Shown: positions 24,542 to 33,128 of the stretch, piece after piece
How positions within the stretch are numbered: position 1 is the stretch's first letter
Layout of the letters: every line of letters begins with the position of its first letter
Assembly: GCA_902579545.1 (NCBI GenBank)
Contig: CACHHO010000004.1
Location: forward strand, 1-50,244
Length of the DNA: 50,244 nt
Direction of reading: 5' to 3'
Source of the DNA: Rhodospirillaceae bacterium
GTDB lineage: Bacteria > Pseudomonadota > Alphaproteobacteria > TMED109
The notes under the pieces: model-generated
The model's database searches: none
The model's input: only the letters and a program-made list of their open reading frames with translations
Told to the model about the DNA's origin: nothing
Program-made: the position numbers and the translations under genes

Positions 24542-26800
24542 CTAAATCACTATATTGTTTTTTTGTTTAGTTATAATTGGAGCACCTTTTTTCCTTTTTA
24601 TTACTAGTGGAGGGCATCTATGGTCATCGTAATATAATGATTGACAGTCCAAACAATAAAAGCATTCATTCATATTTATTTTTCCATCAATTGCAATAGC
24701 ATCTATGGGGCATTCTTTTGAACAAAGCTTGCATGGGCTACCGCATTCTTTTCTTCTTTTTAAAAAGGTATTAAAAATTCTTAATTTACCCCCTATTGCC
24801 ATAAAAGCTCCCAAAGGACATATAAATCTGCAGAAAAATCTTTCTATAAATATTCCTAAAAATAATAATAAAACTACATATAAAACAAAATACCATTCTC
24901 TATTAAATTTCATTGATATAGCAGTTTTAAAAGGTTCAACTTCTGAACCCAAGTTTAATAACCCAGGTGATACAAAACAAGATAAGAATAATGACAGAAG
25001 TATAAAATATTTAATATTTAGACTAACTTTATTATATTTTTCAGAAATTCTTATTTGTTTAATTTTTGATATCCTTCCTAGATAGGTTGTAATCTCTTGT
25101 AAAGCGCCGAAAGGACAAAGCCAGCCACAAAATATCCCTCTACCCCAAATAAAAAAAGTTACTATAACATATAACATTAAAATTATAAGCAGTGGATCCG
25201 ATAACAGTGTATTCCATGAAGGGTGAGTTATAGGAGCAGTTAACCAAGTAAGTATACTTAATATTGTAATTTGGCCACCCGCTTCCCAGCCAAGCCAAAC
25301 CAGTATCCAAAGTAAAAAAAATAATCTAAAAAATTGTCTATTTTTATCTATCTTTGTTAAAATTTGCATTTGAGATAGTGCTAAAGTTAATACACAAAGT
25401 GTAATAATTAATAATGCAATATTTCTTTTTTGATTTTCCCATGCAGCGATCCAAATAGGTTCATCTTTGTCCGCTAATTTTTCTAAACCGTCAGGTTGAA
25501 TTATATATTTCTCATTTAAATGATAATCTAAATAAAACTTTTTATTTTCCAAAGGTACTTTACTTTCTATTAAAAGTTCTAGTTGCCATGGTTCTACAGG
25601 ATTAATCGTTCCAGGTGGAATTCTATATAAACCAACTTCTGCAAAAAAAGGTTTATCTTCTCCATGCAAGAAACCTAGATTTCTAAACTGACTTTTTTTT
25701 ATGGAATATCTTTGATTATTTTGTAATATTGCTATTCTTTTAAAATTTCCTATTGAAATCTCAGGTTCTCCATCTAGTGCATACCTTCCCAAGGTGCTTA
25801 TAATGATAGACATCTCGGCTGGATCTCTGCCTGCTACAAATATATCATACCATTTATCCCCTAAAAGATTTCTTCCTATAGTAGGTGTTACAACTGGTGC
25901 TAAATACAGATCAATTGCTAAATTTCTATCTGTGTCTTTATAGCCTTTCTTAACTTCTTTTTGTTTTGCTGCTACTGGTGTATTACCTTTAAATAGAGAT
26001 TTATATCTATATATATCTGCTACTCCAGAACGATTTGAGACTTTGGGCTCTGATATGCCTAAATTTTTTAGATCATTTAATTTTAGTGTTAATCTAGATA
26101 TTGAGCCATCTTGAATTAAATCATTAAAATTTTTTCTTTCAAAATTAACAATATCAACTACAGGCTTGTCATTTAAACGTAAACCTTTTGAGAGTGCTAC
26201 TATTCTAGCTGCTCTTAAAATTGCACCATTAAATAAAACAGCACTAACAGTAGCAGAGGAAATTCCATCAATAGATCCTGTGCCTTCTGTTCTCAATAAA
26301 TTAACTTTAGTTGGAATTCTTATATCTAAATCTTTATATTGACTAGTAAATTTAGGTAAAATTTTTTGTCCATCAGGTGTGTACATACCTATTATAGGTT
26401 CTTGATGTGATAATACTTTTGCACCTGCAAGTTTACCATCTAGCTTTAAACCTACCAACATATCAAAAGTTAATGAGGAATACCCCTTAGAGGATGTTAT
26501 ATCTTTAGTTACGAATAAATATCCCAGTAACTTACCTTTATCAAATACACTTACTGTAGGAGGGTCACCTTCTAATCTGCTTAATTTAGATGCATTTGGA
26601 AAGAAAATACTGGCATTTTTAATAGAAACCCAGCTCGGATCAGTTGCTCCCCATTTGCCTTCTCTTAGACTATTAATGTATTTATTTGTAAGACTTTCAT
26701 TTTTATTGTTAATTTTTATTTTTTCTTTTGAATATATATTGCTTAAGGACAATAAGAAAATATTGCATATAATGAAAGACTTTATGAATATTTTAAACAT
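24542..26800 (-). CDS. NosR/NirI-like flavin- and iron-sulfur-containing membrane protein (copy 1)
   Basis: 752 residues from the ATG at 26800, preceded by GGGGAGG three bases upstream; a TTG at 26812 is in frame but lies before that site. A signal peptide leads to an FMN-binding domain with flavinylation motif DGISSATVS (about residues 178-186), then a long periplasmic region, about six membrane helices, two CxxxCP motifs (FCGWLCPFGA, FCRFICPLGA) and two ferredoxin-type clusters (CGSPCKLCSKECP, CFYCLDC). NosR-type proteins move electrons across the membrane via covalent FMN. No nos genes accompany it, so the partner is unknown. It is divergent from the amidohydrolase. Confidence 0.9.
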   Translation of the reverse strand: MFKIFIKSFIICNIFLLSLSNIYSKEKIKINNKNESLTNKYINSLREGKWGATDPSWVSIKNASIFFPNASKLSRLEGDPPTVSVFDKGKLLGYLFVTKDITSSKGYSSLTFDMLVGLKLDGKLAGAKVLSHQEPIIGMYTPDGQKILPKFTSQYKDLDIRIPTKVNLLRTEGTGSIDGISSATVSAVLFNGAILRAARIVALSKGLRLNDKPVVDIVNFERKNFNDLIQDGSISRLTLKLNDLKNLGISEPKVSNRSGVADIYRYKSLFKGNTPVAAKQKEVKKGYKDTDRNLAIDLYLAPVVTPTIGRNLLGDKWYDIFVAGRDPAEMSIIISTLGRYALDGEPEISIGNFKRIAILQNNQRYSIKKSQFRNLGFLHGEDKPFFAEVGLYRIPPGTINPVEPWQLELLIESKVPLENKKFYLDYHLNEKYIIQPDGLEKLADKDEPIWIAAWENQKRNIALLIITLCVLTLALSQMQILTKIDKNRQFFRLFFLLWILVWLGWEAGGQITILSILTWLTAPITHPSWNTLLSDPLLIILMLYVIVTFFIWGRGIFCGWLCPFGALQEITTYLGRISKIKQIRISEKYNKVSLNIKYFILLSLFLSCFVSPGLLNLGSEVEPFKTAISMKFNREWYFVLYVVLLLFLGIFIERFFCRFICPLGAFMAIGGKLRIFNTFLKRRKECGSPCKLCSKECPIDAIAIDGKINMNECFYCLDCQSLYYDDHRCPPLVIKRKKGAPIITKQKNNIVI

Positions 26801-26957
26801 TAACCTCCCCAATTAAAGTTTAAATATGTTTTAAATAACACATTTATTTTTCTAAAACATTATTTTTTTAATAATTTTACAAATGTGTATTATTTTATTT
26901 ACATTTATTAACATATTTGAGATAATTAATTGTTTATAATGAAACGTCGGGAGGAGC

Positions 26958-27077
26958 ATGATAAATAAAAATAGTAAAAGAAACAGTTATATCTTTTCTG
27001 GTACATTTTTAATTTTTCTAAATAAGATATTTATTTCAAAAAAATTTTCTCCTGAGTTTATATTAAAGTTTAATTAA
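26958..27077 (+). CDS. Possible 39-residue small protein
   Basis: A short frame (MINKNSKRNSYIFSGTFLIF start) begins 2 bases after a strong GGGAGGAG, nearly the same Shine-Dalgarno as that of the amidohydrolase which follows 22 bases after the stop. A TATAAT lies at about 26934-26939. The peptide has a basic start and a hydrophobic centre, so it may be a membrane peptide or a translated leader. It fills the otherwise gene-free 299 bases between the NosR-like and amidohydrolase genes. Coding status rests on the ribosome-binding site only. Confidence 0.4.
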   Translation: MINKNSKRNSYIFSGTFLIFLNKIFISKKFSPEFILKFN

Positions 27078-27099
27078 CATAACTCTGGGAGGAGAAAAA

Positions 27100-28614
27100 A
27101 TGAGCAGTTGGTTAAGTGAAAGAGAACAGATGCTTGTGGAAGGAGCAGAGAAGAATAATCTAGATCTTCCGGTTCCTACACAAATAGTATCCAATGGTGA
27201 GTATTTGCCACCTAAACAGTCGAACTTACAAAAAAAAGTGGAAAAAAGAATGATTGAATTGGCGGATGAAAATGCCAAACATCTAGGGTTATCTAGAAGA
27301 CAATTCTTACAAACTTCATGCGGAATGGCTACAGCTTTTTTAGCTATGAATGAAATATACGGCGGAGGAGTTTTTAATGTAAGCAAAGCAGAAGCTAGAG
27401 ATCCAGAGCTTACACTTGCTAGGACAAATGAATTATCTGGTCAATTCATATTTGATGATCAAACTCACTTTTTAAGAGATGATTTTCCACATGATGCGAT
27501 TCTTGGATTAGGTGAATTTGCTGCAGAACATTGGAATCCTAAACTTAAAGAAGAAGGCTTATCTTTAACAAGATATAAGTTTGAAAATTATATTGCTGAA
27601 TTATGGTATAGAAGTGATACCAAAATGGCTTTATTATCAGGAGCACCCTTTGATGATCCTACTTGGTGGTTGTTAGGTAATGATCAAATAGTAGCAGCTA
27701 GAGATATGATAAATGATTTTGCAGGTACAACGCGAATGCTTGGTCATTCTGTTATTACTCCAGGTCAAGATGGGTGGATGGATGAAGCAGAAAGAGCAAT
27801 GAGTGAATTAAAGCCAAACTCATGGAAGTCATATACAATTGGTGATCCTCTTTCTCCATCAAAGTATCCATGGAGATTAGATGACGAAAAATTAATGTAT
27901 CCATTCTATGAGAAATCATTGAAAGCAGGGATCAATACAATTTGTATTCACAAAGGGTTACTTCCACCTGATTATGAAACATCTTTTAAAGGTGTTTGGA
28001 AGTATGCTACTGTAGATGATCTTCCAAAAGCTGCTAAGGATTGGCCAGAGATGAATTTTGTTATTTATCATGCAGCACTAAGGCCATTTTTAGAACTTCC
28101 TGATCAGGCTTGGAAAGAGTTTGAAGAGAGTGGAGGCTATATTAAATGGGCATCTGATTTAGCCAGAATTCCTGAAGAGCATGGAGTAACAAATGTTTAT
28201 GGTGAACTAGGTTCTACTTTTGCTAACTCTGCTGTAGCACACCCAAGATTCTGTGCAGCTTTTATTGGTACACTGGTTAAAGGTCTTGGAGCTGATCACG
28301 TTGTTTGGGGGTCTGATACTGTATGGTACGGTTCACCACAATGGCAAATTGAAGCTATGAGAAGACTGGAAGTCCCTGAAGATATGCAAAAAAAGTATAA
28401 ACTGCCTTCACTAGGAGGAGCTAACAGTTTAACTAAACAAGCTATCTTTGGATTAAACTCAGCTAGAATTTATGGATTAAGCATGAATGAGGCAACGAAT
28501 ATGCCTGATTTACCGAATTTTTCAGAAGATAAGATTGCAGGTCTTGCTGCTAAATTCCGTGAAGCTGGTGGAGGACCTTCTAACAAAAGGTTTGGTTATA
28601 CTAGAAGGGCTTAA
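27100..28614 (+). CDS. Tat-exported amidohydrolase-2 family protein
   Basis: Encodes 504 residues, start supported by GGGAGGAG six bases upstream. The twin-arginine signal SRRQFLQTSCGMATAFLAM lies at about residues 66-84, behind an unusually long N-terminal extension. The mature domain is an amidohydrolase-2 TIM barrel: metal motif DDQTHFL, a His in YHAALRPF and the Asp in WGSDTVWYGSP. The family includes metal-dependent hydrolases and decarboxylases. It is transcribed away from one NosR-like gene and towards the second, and export would place it on the same side of the membrane as their flavin domains. The substrate is unknown. Confidence 0.87.
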   Translation: MSSWLSEREQMLVEGAEKNNLDLPVPTQIVSNGEYLPPKQSNLQKKVEKRMIELADENAKHLGLSRRQFLQTSCGMATAFLAMNEIYGGGVFNVSKAEARDPELTLARTNELSGQFIFDDQTHFLRDDFPHDAILGLGEFAAEHWNPKLKEEGLSLTRYKFENYIAELWYRSDTKMALLSGAPFDDPTWWLLGNDQIVAARDMINDFAGTTRMLGHSVITPGQDGWMDEAERAMSELKPNSWKSYTIGDPLSPSKYPWRLDDEKLMYPFYEKSLKAGINTICIHKGLLPPDYETSFKGVWKYATVDDLPKAAKDWPEMNFVIYHAALRPFLELPDQAWKEFEESGGYIKWASDLARIPEEHGVTNVYGELGSTFANSAVAHPRFCAAFIGTLVKGLGADHVVWGSDTVWYGSPQWQIEAMRRLEVPEDMQKKYKLPSLGGANSLTKQAIFGLNSARIYGLSMNEATNMPDLPNFSEDKIAGLAAKFREAGGGPSNKRFGYTRRA

Positions 28615-28642
28615 CTAGAATATAATATAATATTCTAATATT

Positions 28643-28672
28643 AAAAGCCTCGAATTAATTTCGGGGCTTTTT
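28643..28672 (+). terminator. Rho-independent terminator after the amidohydrolase
   Basis: A 12-bp stem (28643-28654 with 28660-28671, one G-T pair) with a 5-base loop is followed by a T run. It is the clearest terminator in the window and separates the amidohydrolase from the next gene. Confidence 0.92.
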
Positions 28673-28699
28673 AATTAATAAGATTTAAAGGGAGAAGCG

Positions 28700-29257
28700 A
28701 TGAAAAAACTATTATTAGCAGTAATTATTTTGTTTAGTTTTTTAGGAAAATCTTTTGCAGATGGACATGTAATCAAAGCAAACAAGTCTATGTTGTACTT
28801 TGGGGGATTATATCCTAATTATATCTTATATTTACAGGGGGGTATTCCTGAGGATACTAAAGATAGTTGGGTTGATAAGGATTATTGGGCAGTATTAGAA
28901 ATAGATGGCTCAAGTAAAAATCATGGAGGAGAAGCGGTAATTTTTAAACTTAAAAAGAGTTCTAGTTATAGTCCTCAGCCTGAATGGTGCGTAACTCAAG
29001 GAGGAGATAAATGGGATGGTAAAGGGCCAGCCTGCTTAAAGACTGATAAACCAAAAAGTATGAATCAACTGAGGTTTAAAGTTAAAGTTCAGTATAAGGA
29101 TACTAAGGATAATTTACCAAAAAAATATCAAGATCTTAATTTTGTTCAATATGAAGTAGGATATGATGACAACGGTGTTTCCTTAAGTAAGTTACCCGGA
29201 AGGCTTCCGCCTCCGAATCATGAATTTGGTCCTGTTAAACTAACTATTTTTAAATAA
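28700..29257 (+). CDS. Exported protein of unknown function
   Basis: Encodes 185 residues, with GGGAGAAG upstream of the ATG. A clear signal peptide (KKLLLAVIILFSFLGKSFA) precedes a beta-rich mature domain with two cysteines (EWCVTQGG, PACLKTD) that may form a disulfide, and several aromatic/glycine blocks such as FGGLYPNYILYLQGG. It is flanked by terminators on both sides, between the Tat amidohydrolase and the second NosR-like gene, which suggests a shared periplasmic process. No family recognised. Confidence 0.75.
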   Translation: MKKLLLAVIILFSFLGKSFADGHVIKANKSMLYFGGLYPNYILYLQGGIPEDTKDSWVDKDYWAVLEIDGSSKNHGGEAVIFKLKKSSSYSPQPEWCVTQGGDKWDGKGPACLKTDKPKSMNQLRFKVKVQYKDTKDNLPKKYQDLNFVQYEVGYDDNGVSLSKLPGRLPPPNHEFGPVKLTIFK

Positions 29258-29266
29258 ACTTAAAAG

Positions 29267-29293
29267 ACTCCCATTTTTTTAATGGGAGTTTTT
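29267..29293 (+). terminator. Rho-independent terminator before the second NosR-like gene
   Basis: A 9-bp perfect stem (29267-29275 with 29281-29289), a 5-base T loop and a run of Ts. It ends six bases before the ATG of the next gene, so that gene would depend on read-through or on a promoter inside the terminator. Confidence 0.88.
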
Positions 29294-29298
29294 ATATT

Positions 29299-31527
29299 AT
29301 GAAATATAAAATACTATCAAAAGTATTTTCTGTCTTTTTAAGTTCGCTTGTATTTTTAAGTATCAGTTATAAGTATTCTTTTAGCAATGATGGGCCAACT
29401 TTATTAAAAAAATCAGATAAAAAAGAAAAACTTAGAGAAGAAGATTTGGTTACAAAAGAAGTAGATGTAAACAATTTAGAAATATCAAAATATATAAATA
29501 TAGAATTAGTTAAAAGTATTTTTCCTGAAGCAGATGATTTTGGTAAAGTAGAAGAAAAAACACTTTCAATTCCTATTTATAAAGATCATAAGGAGATAGG
29601 GTTTTTATTTGAAACTTTTGATGTCACAAGAGGCCTAGGTTATTCTAGAAGACCATTTAACTTAGCAGTTGGAGTTGATTTTAATGGGACTCTAAGGGGT
29701 GTAAAACTATTAAAACATGTTGAACCTATTGCGATTTTAGGAAGAACAGATGAAGATTTTATTAACTATTTAAAGCAATATAAAGATATAGACCTAAAAT
29801 CAGGAATCTCTCTTACTTTAGAGTTAACAGGAGCTGATATAGAAGGTGATAATGTGGCAATGAGAGAAACAGCTGGAGAAATAGATAATCTAACTCAAAT
29901 AGATGGAGTTTCACGCACAACAACATCATCTTTACTTTTTATGGATGCAATTATGCGCGGTGCAAGAAAAATAGCTAGGCAAAAGAGTATCTTGTTAGAT
30001 AATAATGATTTAGGTAATTTTATAAATTTAGAGCTATATGTACCTCAAACTTGGAATGAACTTATTAAAGATACTAGTTTATCTTATAGACACATAAGTA
30101 TAGCTAATATACATAGTGCTTTTAAGGAAAATAATTTAAAAATTCCCAGATCTATAAGGTTTAAAAAAGATGAAGACATATTCGTAAATTATTTTTTAGC
30201 CAACGTCTCTCCTGCAGGAATAGGAACTAATATATTAGGTAGAAGATGGTTTGATCAATATATTTCTGCAGGTCGTAATGTTGACGATCAAGTATATTAT
30301 ATAGCTTTTACAGGGGATATATGGAGAAACCTTGAAGATAGAATTAGTAATGTTATAGAAAAGGAAAATTTAATATTAAAACAAAATGAAAAAGAAATAA
30401 TAATTACTAAAGAACTATTTAAAGAGTTACCTTTTAATCATGCAAAAGGAGCCCCTAATATTCAAGGACAGGGTCTGATATATTTAAGTACAAAATATAA
30501 AATTAATCCTCAATTACCCATTGAGCTTATATATAAATTTAATAATAGCCAAAATGAAAAAGTTACTTTTAATTTATTATACCAGCTACCTGAAAAATAT
30601 TATTTAAAAAGTTTTAATGAAAATAAAGTTATTTCTTCTAACGCTAATAATAGCTTCATTATTATTTGGTCAAATAATATTACGAATATTTTTTTACTTA
30701 TGATAACAATCTCAATAGCAGCTTTAGTCTTAATTTTTAATAATATATTAACTAAAAATAGAAAATATTTCTTATATTTTAGAATTTGTTTTTTAACTTG
30801 GATATTAGTATGGTTAGGTTGGATAGTTGGTGGACAGTTAAGTGTTTTACATTTAATAAACTTTTTTGAAATAATTGTTAGTTCTAATAATAATTTTTCT
30901 ACCTTTTTAGCGGAACCAATAATTTTAATAATAGGTATCTTCACTTTAATATCGTTTTTTATATGGGGCAGAGCATTGTTTTGTGGATGGTTATGTCCTT
31001 TTGGTGCGTTACAGGAATTATTTTCTATTCTTTCAAAAAAAGTTGGAATACATCAAATATTTTTACCAAATTATATAGATAAAAATATTAGGTATTTAAA
31101 ATATTTTTTATTAGTTATTATTATTATAGCTACAACCTTAGAATTTAATTTAACTAAGTATCTCTATAATATCGAACCTTTTAAAACAGCAATAACACTA
31201 AGATTTATGGCGCCAATAAATATTGTAATGTGGGCAGTATTTTTATTAATAATTAATTTGTTTATTGAAAGAGCTTACTGTAGATATATTTGCCCACTAG
31301 GTGCAGGTTTAGCAGTTTTTGGAAAAGCTAGGGTAATGAATTTTTTAAAAAGAAAGCAAGAATGTGGTAATCCTTGTAAAGCTTGCAATAAAGTATGCCC
31401 TACTGGTGCAATTTTAAATTCAGGAAAAATTAACATGAATGAATGTTTAGGATGCTTAGACTGTCAAGTCATGTATAATGACTATTTTAAATGCCCGCCA
31501 TTAGTGGCTATAAGAAAAAAAGCTTAA
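29299..31527 (+). CDS. NosR/NirI-like flavin- and iron-sulfur-containing membrane protein (copy 2)
   Basis: Encodes 742 residues with the same architecture as copy 1: signal peptide, FMN-binding domain with motif DGVSRTTTS (about 202-210), periplasmic domain, about six membrane helices with FCGWLCPFGA and YCRYICPLGA, and two terminal ferredoxin motifs (CGNPCKACNKVCP, CLGCLDC). The membrane and iron-sulfur half is clearly similar to copy 1; the periplasmic half is more diverged, suggesting different partners. It converges on apbE, whose product would attach FMN to the motif Thr. No Shine-Dalgarno site is seen before the ATG. Confidence 0.9.
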   Translation: MKYKILSKVFSVFLSSLVFLSISYKYSFSNDGPTLLKKSDKKEKLREEDLVTKEVDVNNLEISKYINIELVKSIFPEADDFGKVEEKTLSIPIYKDHKEIGFLFETFDVTRGLGYSRRPFNLAVGVDFNGTLRGVKLLKHVEPIAILGRTDEDFINYLKQYKDIDLKSGISLTLELTGADIEGDNVAMRETAGEIDNLTQIDGVSRTTTSSLLFMDAIMRGARKIARQKSILLDNNDLGNFINLELYVPQTWNELIKDTSLSYRHISIANIHSAFKENNLKIPRSIRFKKDEDIFVNYFLANVSPAGIGTNILGRRWFDQYISAGRNVDDQVYYIAFTGDIWRNLEDRISNVIEKENLILKQNEKEIIITKELFKELPFNHAKGAPNIQGQGLIYLSTKYKINPQLPIELIYKFNNSQNEKVTFNLLYQLPEKYYLKSFNENKVISSNANNSFIIIWSNNITNIFLLMITISIAALVLIFNNILTKNRKYFLYFRICFLTWILVWLGWIVGGQLSVLHLINFFEIIVSSNNNFSTFLAEPIILIIGIFTLISFFIWGRALFCGWLCPFGALQELFSILSKKVGIHQIFLPNYIDKNIRYLKYFLLVIIIIATTLEFNLTKYLYNIEPFKTAITLRFMAPINIVMWAVFLLIINLFIERAYCRYICPLGAGLAVFGKARVMNFLKRKQECGNPCKACNKVCPTGAILNSGKINMNECLGCLDCQVMYNDYFKCPPLVAIRKKA

Positions 31528-31534
31528 TAATTAT

Positions 31535-32527
31535 TTATATTAGTTCTTTAAAGCTAGTTTTTTCTGAAATAAAAGCTCTTGCATTTAACTTATCACATAA
31601 AACTTTTAGTTTATTTCTACTTAGCAATAAAGCACTAGTTGCTATACAATCAGATAGCCAAGCTTTATTTGAAATAATACTTACTGTATTAAAGTTACTA
31701 GTACTTAAGCCAGTTTTTGGATTAAAAATATGATTATATTTTTTAGTAGGTTCAAACATAGTTCCACTAGCACTAGAAGTAGCTACGGCTTTATTTGTTA
31801 ATTTAATAACAGTATTAATACCTTCTGAACTTTGAATTTCAATATTCCATGGTCTTTTGCTTTCATATCTACCTGAAGCAAACGTTTCACCGAAATCTAC
31901 TAATGTATTTTTAATATTATTTTTTTTAATTATTTCAACAACCTTATCAGTTATCCATCCTTGAGCAATTCCATTTAGCGTAATGGATGCATTATTTTTT
32001 AATATTACAGTATTATTTTCTATTACTACATTTTGCCAGTTTATAGATTTTTTTATATTCTTTAAGGCTTTATCATCGGGAAAGTTACTTTTTCCATTTA
32101 ATATAAAGTGACTGTAATAATGAGTCCATAGTGGTTGTACCGTTATATCAAAATTACCGTTTGTTTGCTCTGATAATATTTGAGACTTTTTGATTACTTC
32201 TATTAAATATGGTGAAGGATTTTGTAGTTTTTTATTTTTGTTTAGTTTAACAATTTCTGAATCTAGATTTTGTAGATTAAATATATCATCTGCTTGATTT
32301 ATAAAGCTATTTATTTGACTGTAAATCAAATTATTATTTTTACCTTTATTAGAATGTATTTCTAAATTAACATTATTATTTAGAACAGTGCCTGTCCATT
32401 TTGACTTTATATACTCTTTATTACCAAAAAGATTATATGTTCCATACGTGGTTGACCCTATAGCTGAAAAAGCTATTATTTTTATTAGTTTTCTTCTATT
32501 TATTTTATTAGTAATTAGATCTTTCAT
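31535..32527 (-). CDS. apbE: ApbE-family FMN transferase, Tat-type signal
   Basis: Encodes 330 residues. The N-terminus holds NRRKLIKIIAFSAIG, a twin-arginine-like signal. The ApbE domain shows the FAD-handling motif LNGIAQGWITDKVVE, LVDFGETFASGR, KAVATSSASGTMF and HIFNPKTGLS. The enzyme splits FAD and attaches FMN to a Ser/Thr in flavinylation motifs of exported proteins. The two NosR-like proteins in the same region carry such motifs and are the obvious targets. The gene ends 7 bases from the second NosR-like gene (convergent) and lies downstream of doxX. Confidence 0.9.
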   Translation of the reverse strand: MKDLITNKINRRKLIKIIAFSAIGSTTYGTYNLFGNKEYIKSKWTGTVLNNNVNLEIHSNKGKNNNLIYSQINSFINQADDIFNLQNLDSEIVKLNKNKKLQNPSPYLIEVIKKSQILSEQTNGNFDITVQPLWTHYYSHFILNGKSNFPDDKALKNIKKSINWQNVVIENNTVILKNNASITLNGIAQGWITDKVVEIIKKNNIKNTLVDFGETFASGRYESKRPWNIEIQSSEGINTVIKLTNKAVATSSASGTMFEPTKKYNHIFNPKTGLSTSNFNTVSIISNKAWLSDCIATSALLLSRNKLKVLCDKLNARAFISEKTSFKELI

Positions 32528-32561
32528 ACTTATATTTTATAGCTAAACATAAAATATTTCA

Positions 32562-32575
32562 ATACTGATCAGTAT
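32562..32575. promoter_or_regulatory. Perfect 14-base palindrome upstream of apbE
   Basis: ATACTGATCAGTAT is a perfect palindrome placed 35 bases before the apbE start, in the 75-base gap after doxX. Its size and dyad symmetry suit a TetR- or MarR-type operator. A terminator role is unlikely because there is no loop or T run fitting the minus-strand reading. No regulator gene of these types is in the window. Confidence 0.45.
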
Positions 32576-32602
32576 GTTAAGGTTTTTTTAGATTTTATAA
32601 AC

Positions 32603-33088
32603 TTATTTGGTTTCACTAAAAGCTGATAAATTTAATTTATTATTAAATATTATATACATTGAAATTGGAATAAATAAAAACTGACCAAAAACAGCTTTTT
32701 TGCCTTCTGCAATATTTAAACTTTCAAAAGGACCATGAGAAAACAAGTTATCACCCCATGCAAAAACATGAAGATAAACTATTATGATTGATATTATTAG
32801 GCACAAAAAACCAGTAAATCTAGATATAAAATTGGATAATGAAAAATTAGTATACCCATAAATAAAAGCAAATATTGCAAAAGTCTCTGTTAGAGCAAGC
32901 ATCCAAGAGGAGAATAGCGGAAATATTCCAAAAAGAGGAACACTTGCTACCATTCCAATTAACCCATCTGCTTCTTGTTTGAGTAATTTATTTAGCTTGC
33001 CATAGCCATAGTTAAAGAATATGAGACCTAAAGATAACTTTAAAGTTATATCTGTTATTAAATAGGCAATATTATGATACCTAAACAT
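32603..33088 (-). CDS. DoxX-like membrane protein
   Basis: Encodes 161 residues with four hydrophobic helices and the DoxX-type beginning SLGLIFFNYGYGKLNKL. The family comprises small quinol- or sulfur-related membrane proteins of loosely defined function, often beside oxidoreductases. It lies 40 bases downstream of the RND pump gene on the same strand and 75 bases ahead of apbE. Confidence 0.75.
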   Translation of the reverse strand: MFRYHNIAYLITDITLKLSLGLIFFNYGYGKLNKLLKQEADGLIGMVASVPLFGIFPLFSSWMLALTETFAIFAFIYGYTNFSLSNFISRFTGFLCLIISIIIVYLHVFAWGDNLFSHGPFESLNIAEGKKAVFGQFLFIPISMYIIFNNKLNLSAFSETK

Positions 33089-33128
33089 AGTACTTCTATT
33101 TTACAAACTTTTTAAAAAAAAACAAAAT

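Noticed and set aside
27063-27386. Reverse-strand frame of 107 codons over the amidohydrolase start
   Set aside because: It lies opposite a gene with clear family motifs and Tat signal, has no ribosome-binding site and no recognisable protein features.
24542-31527. Nitrous-oxide reductase (nos) operon because of two NosR-like genes
   Set aside because: No nosZ, nosD, nosF, nosY or nosL homologue is present; the neighbours are an amidohydrolase, an exported unknown and apbE.
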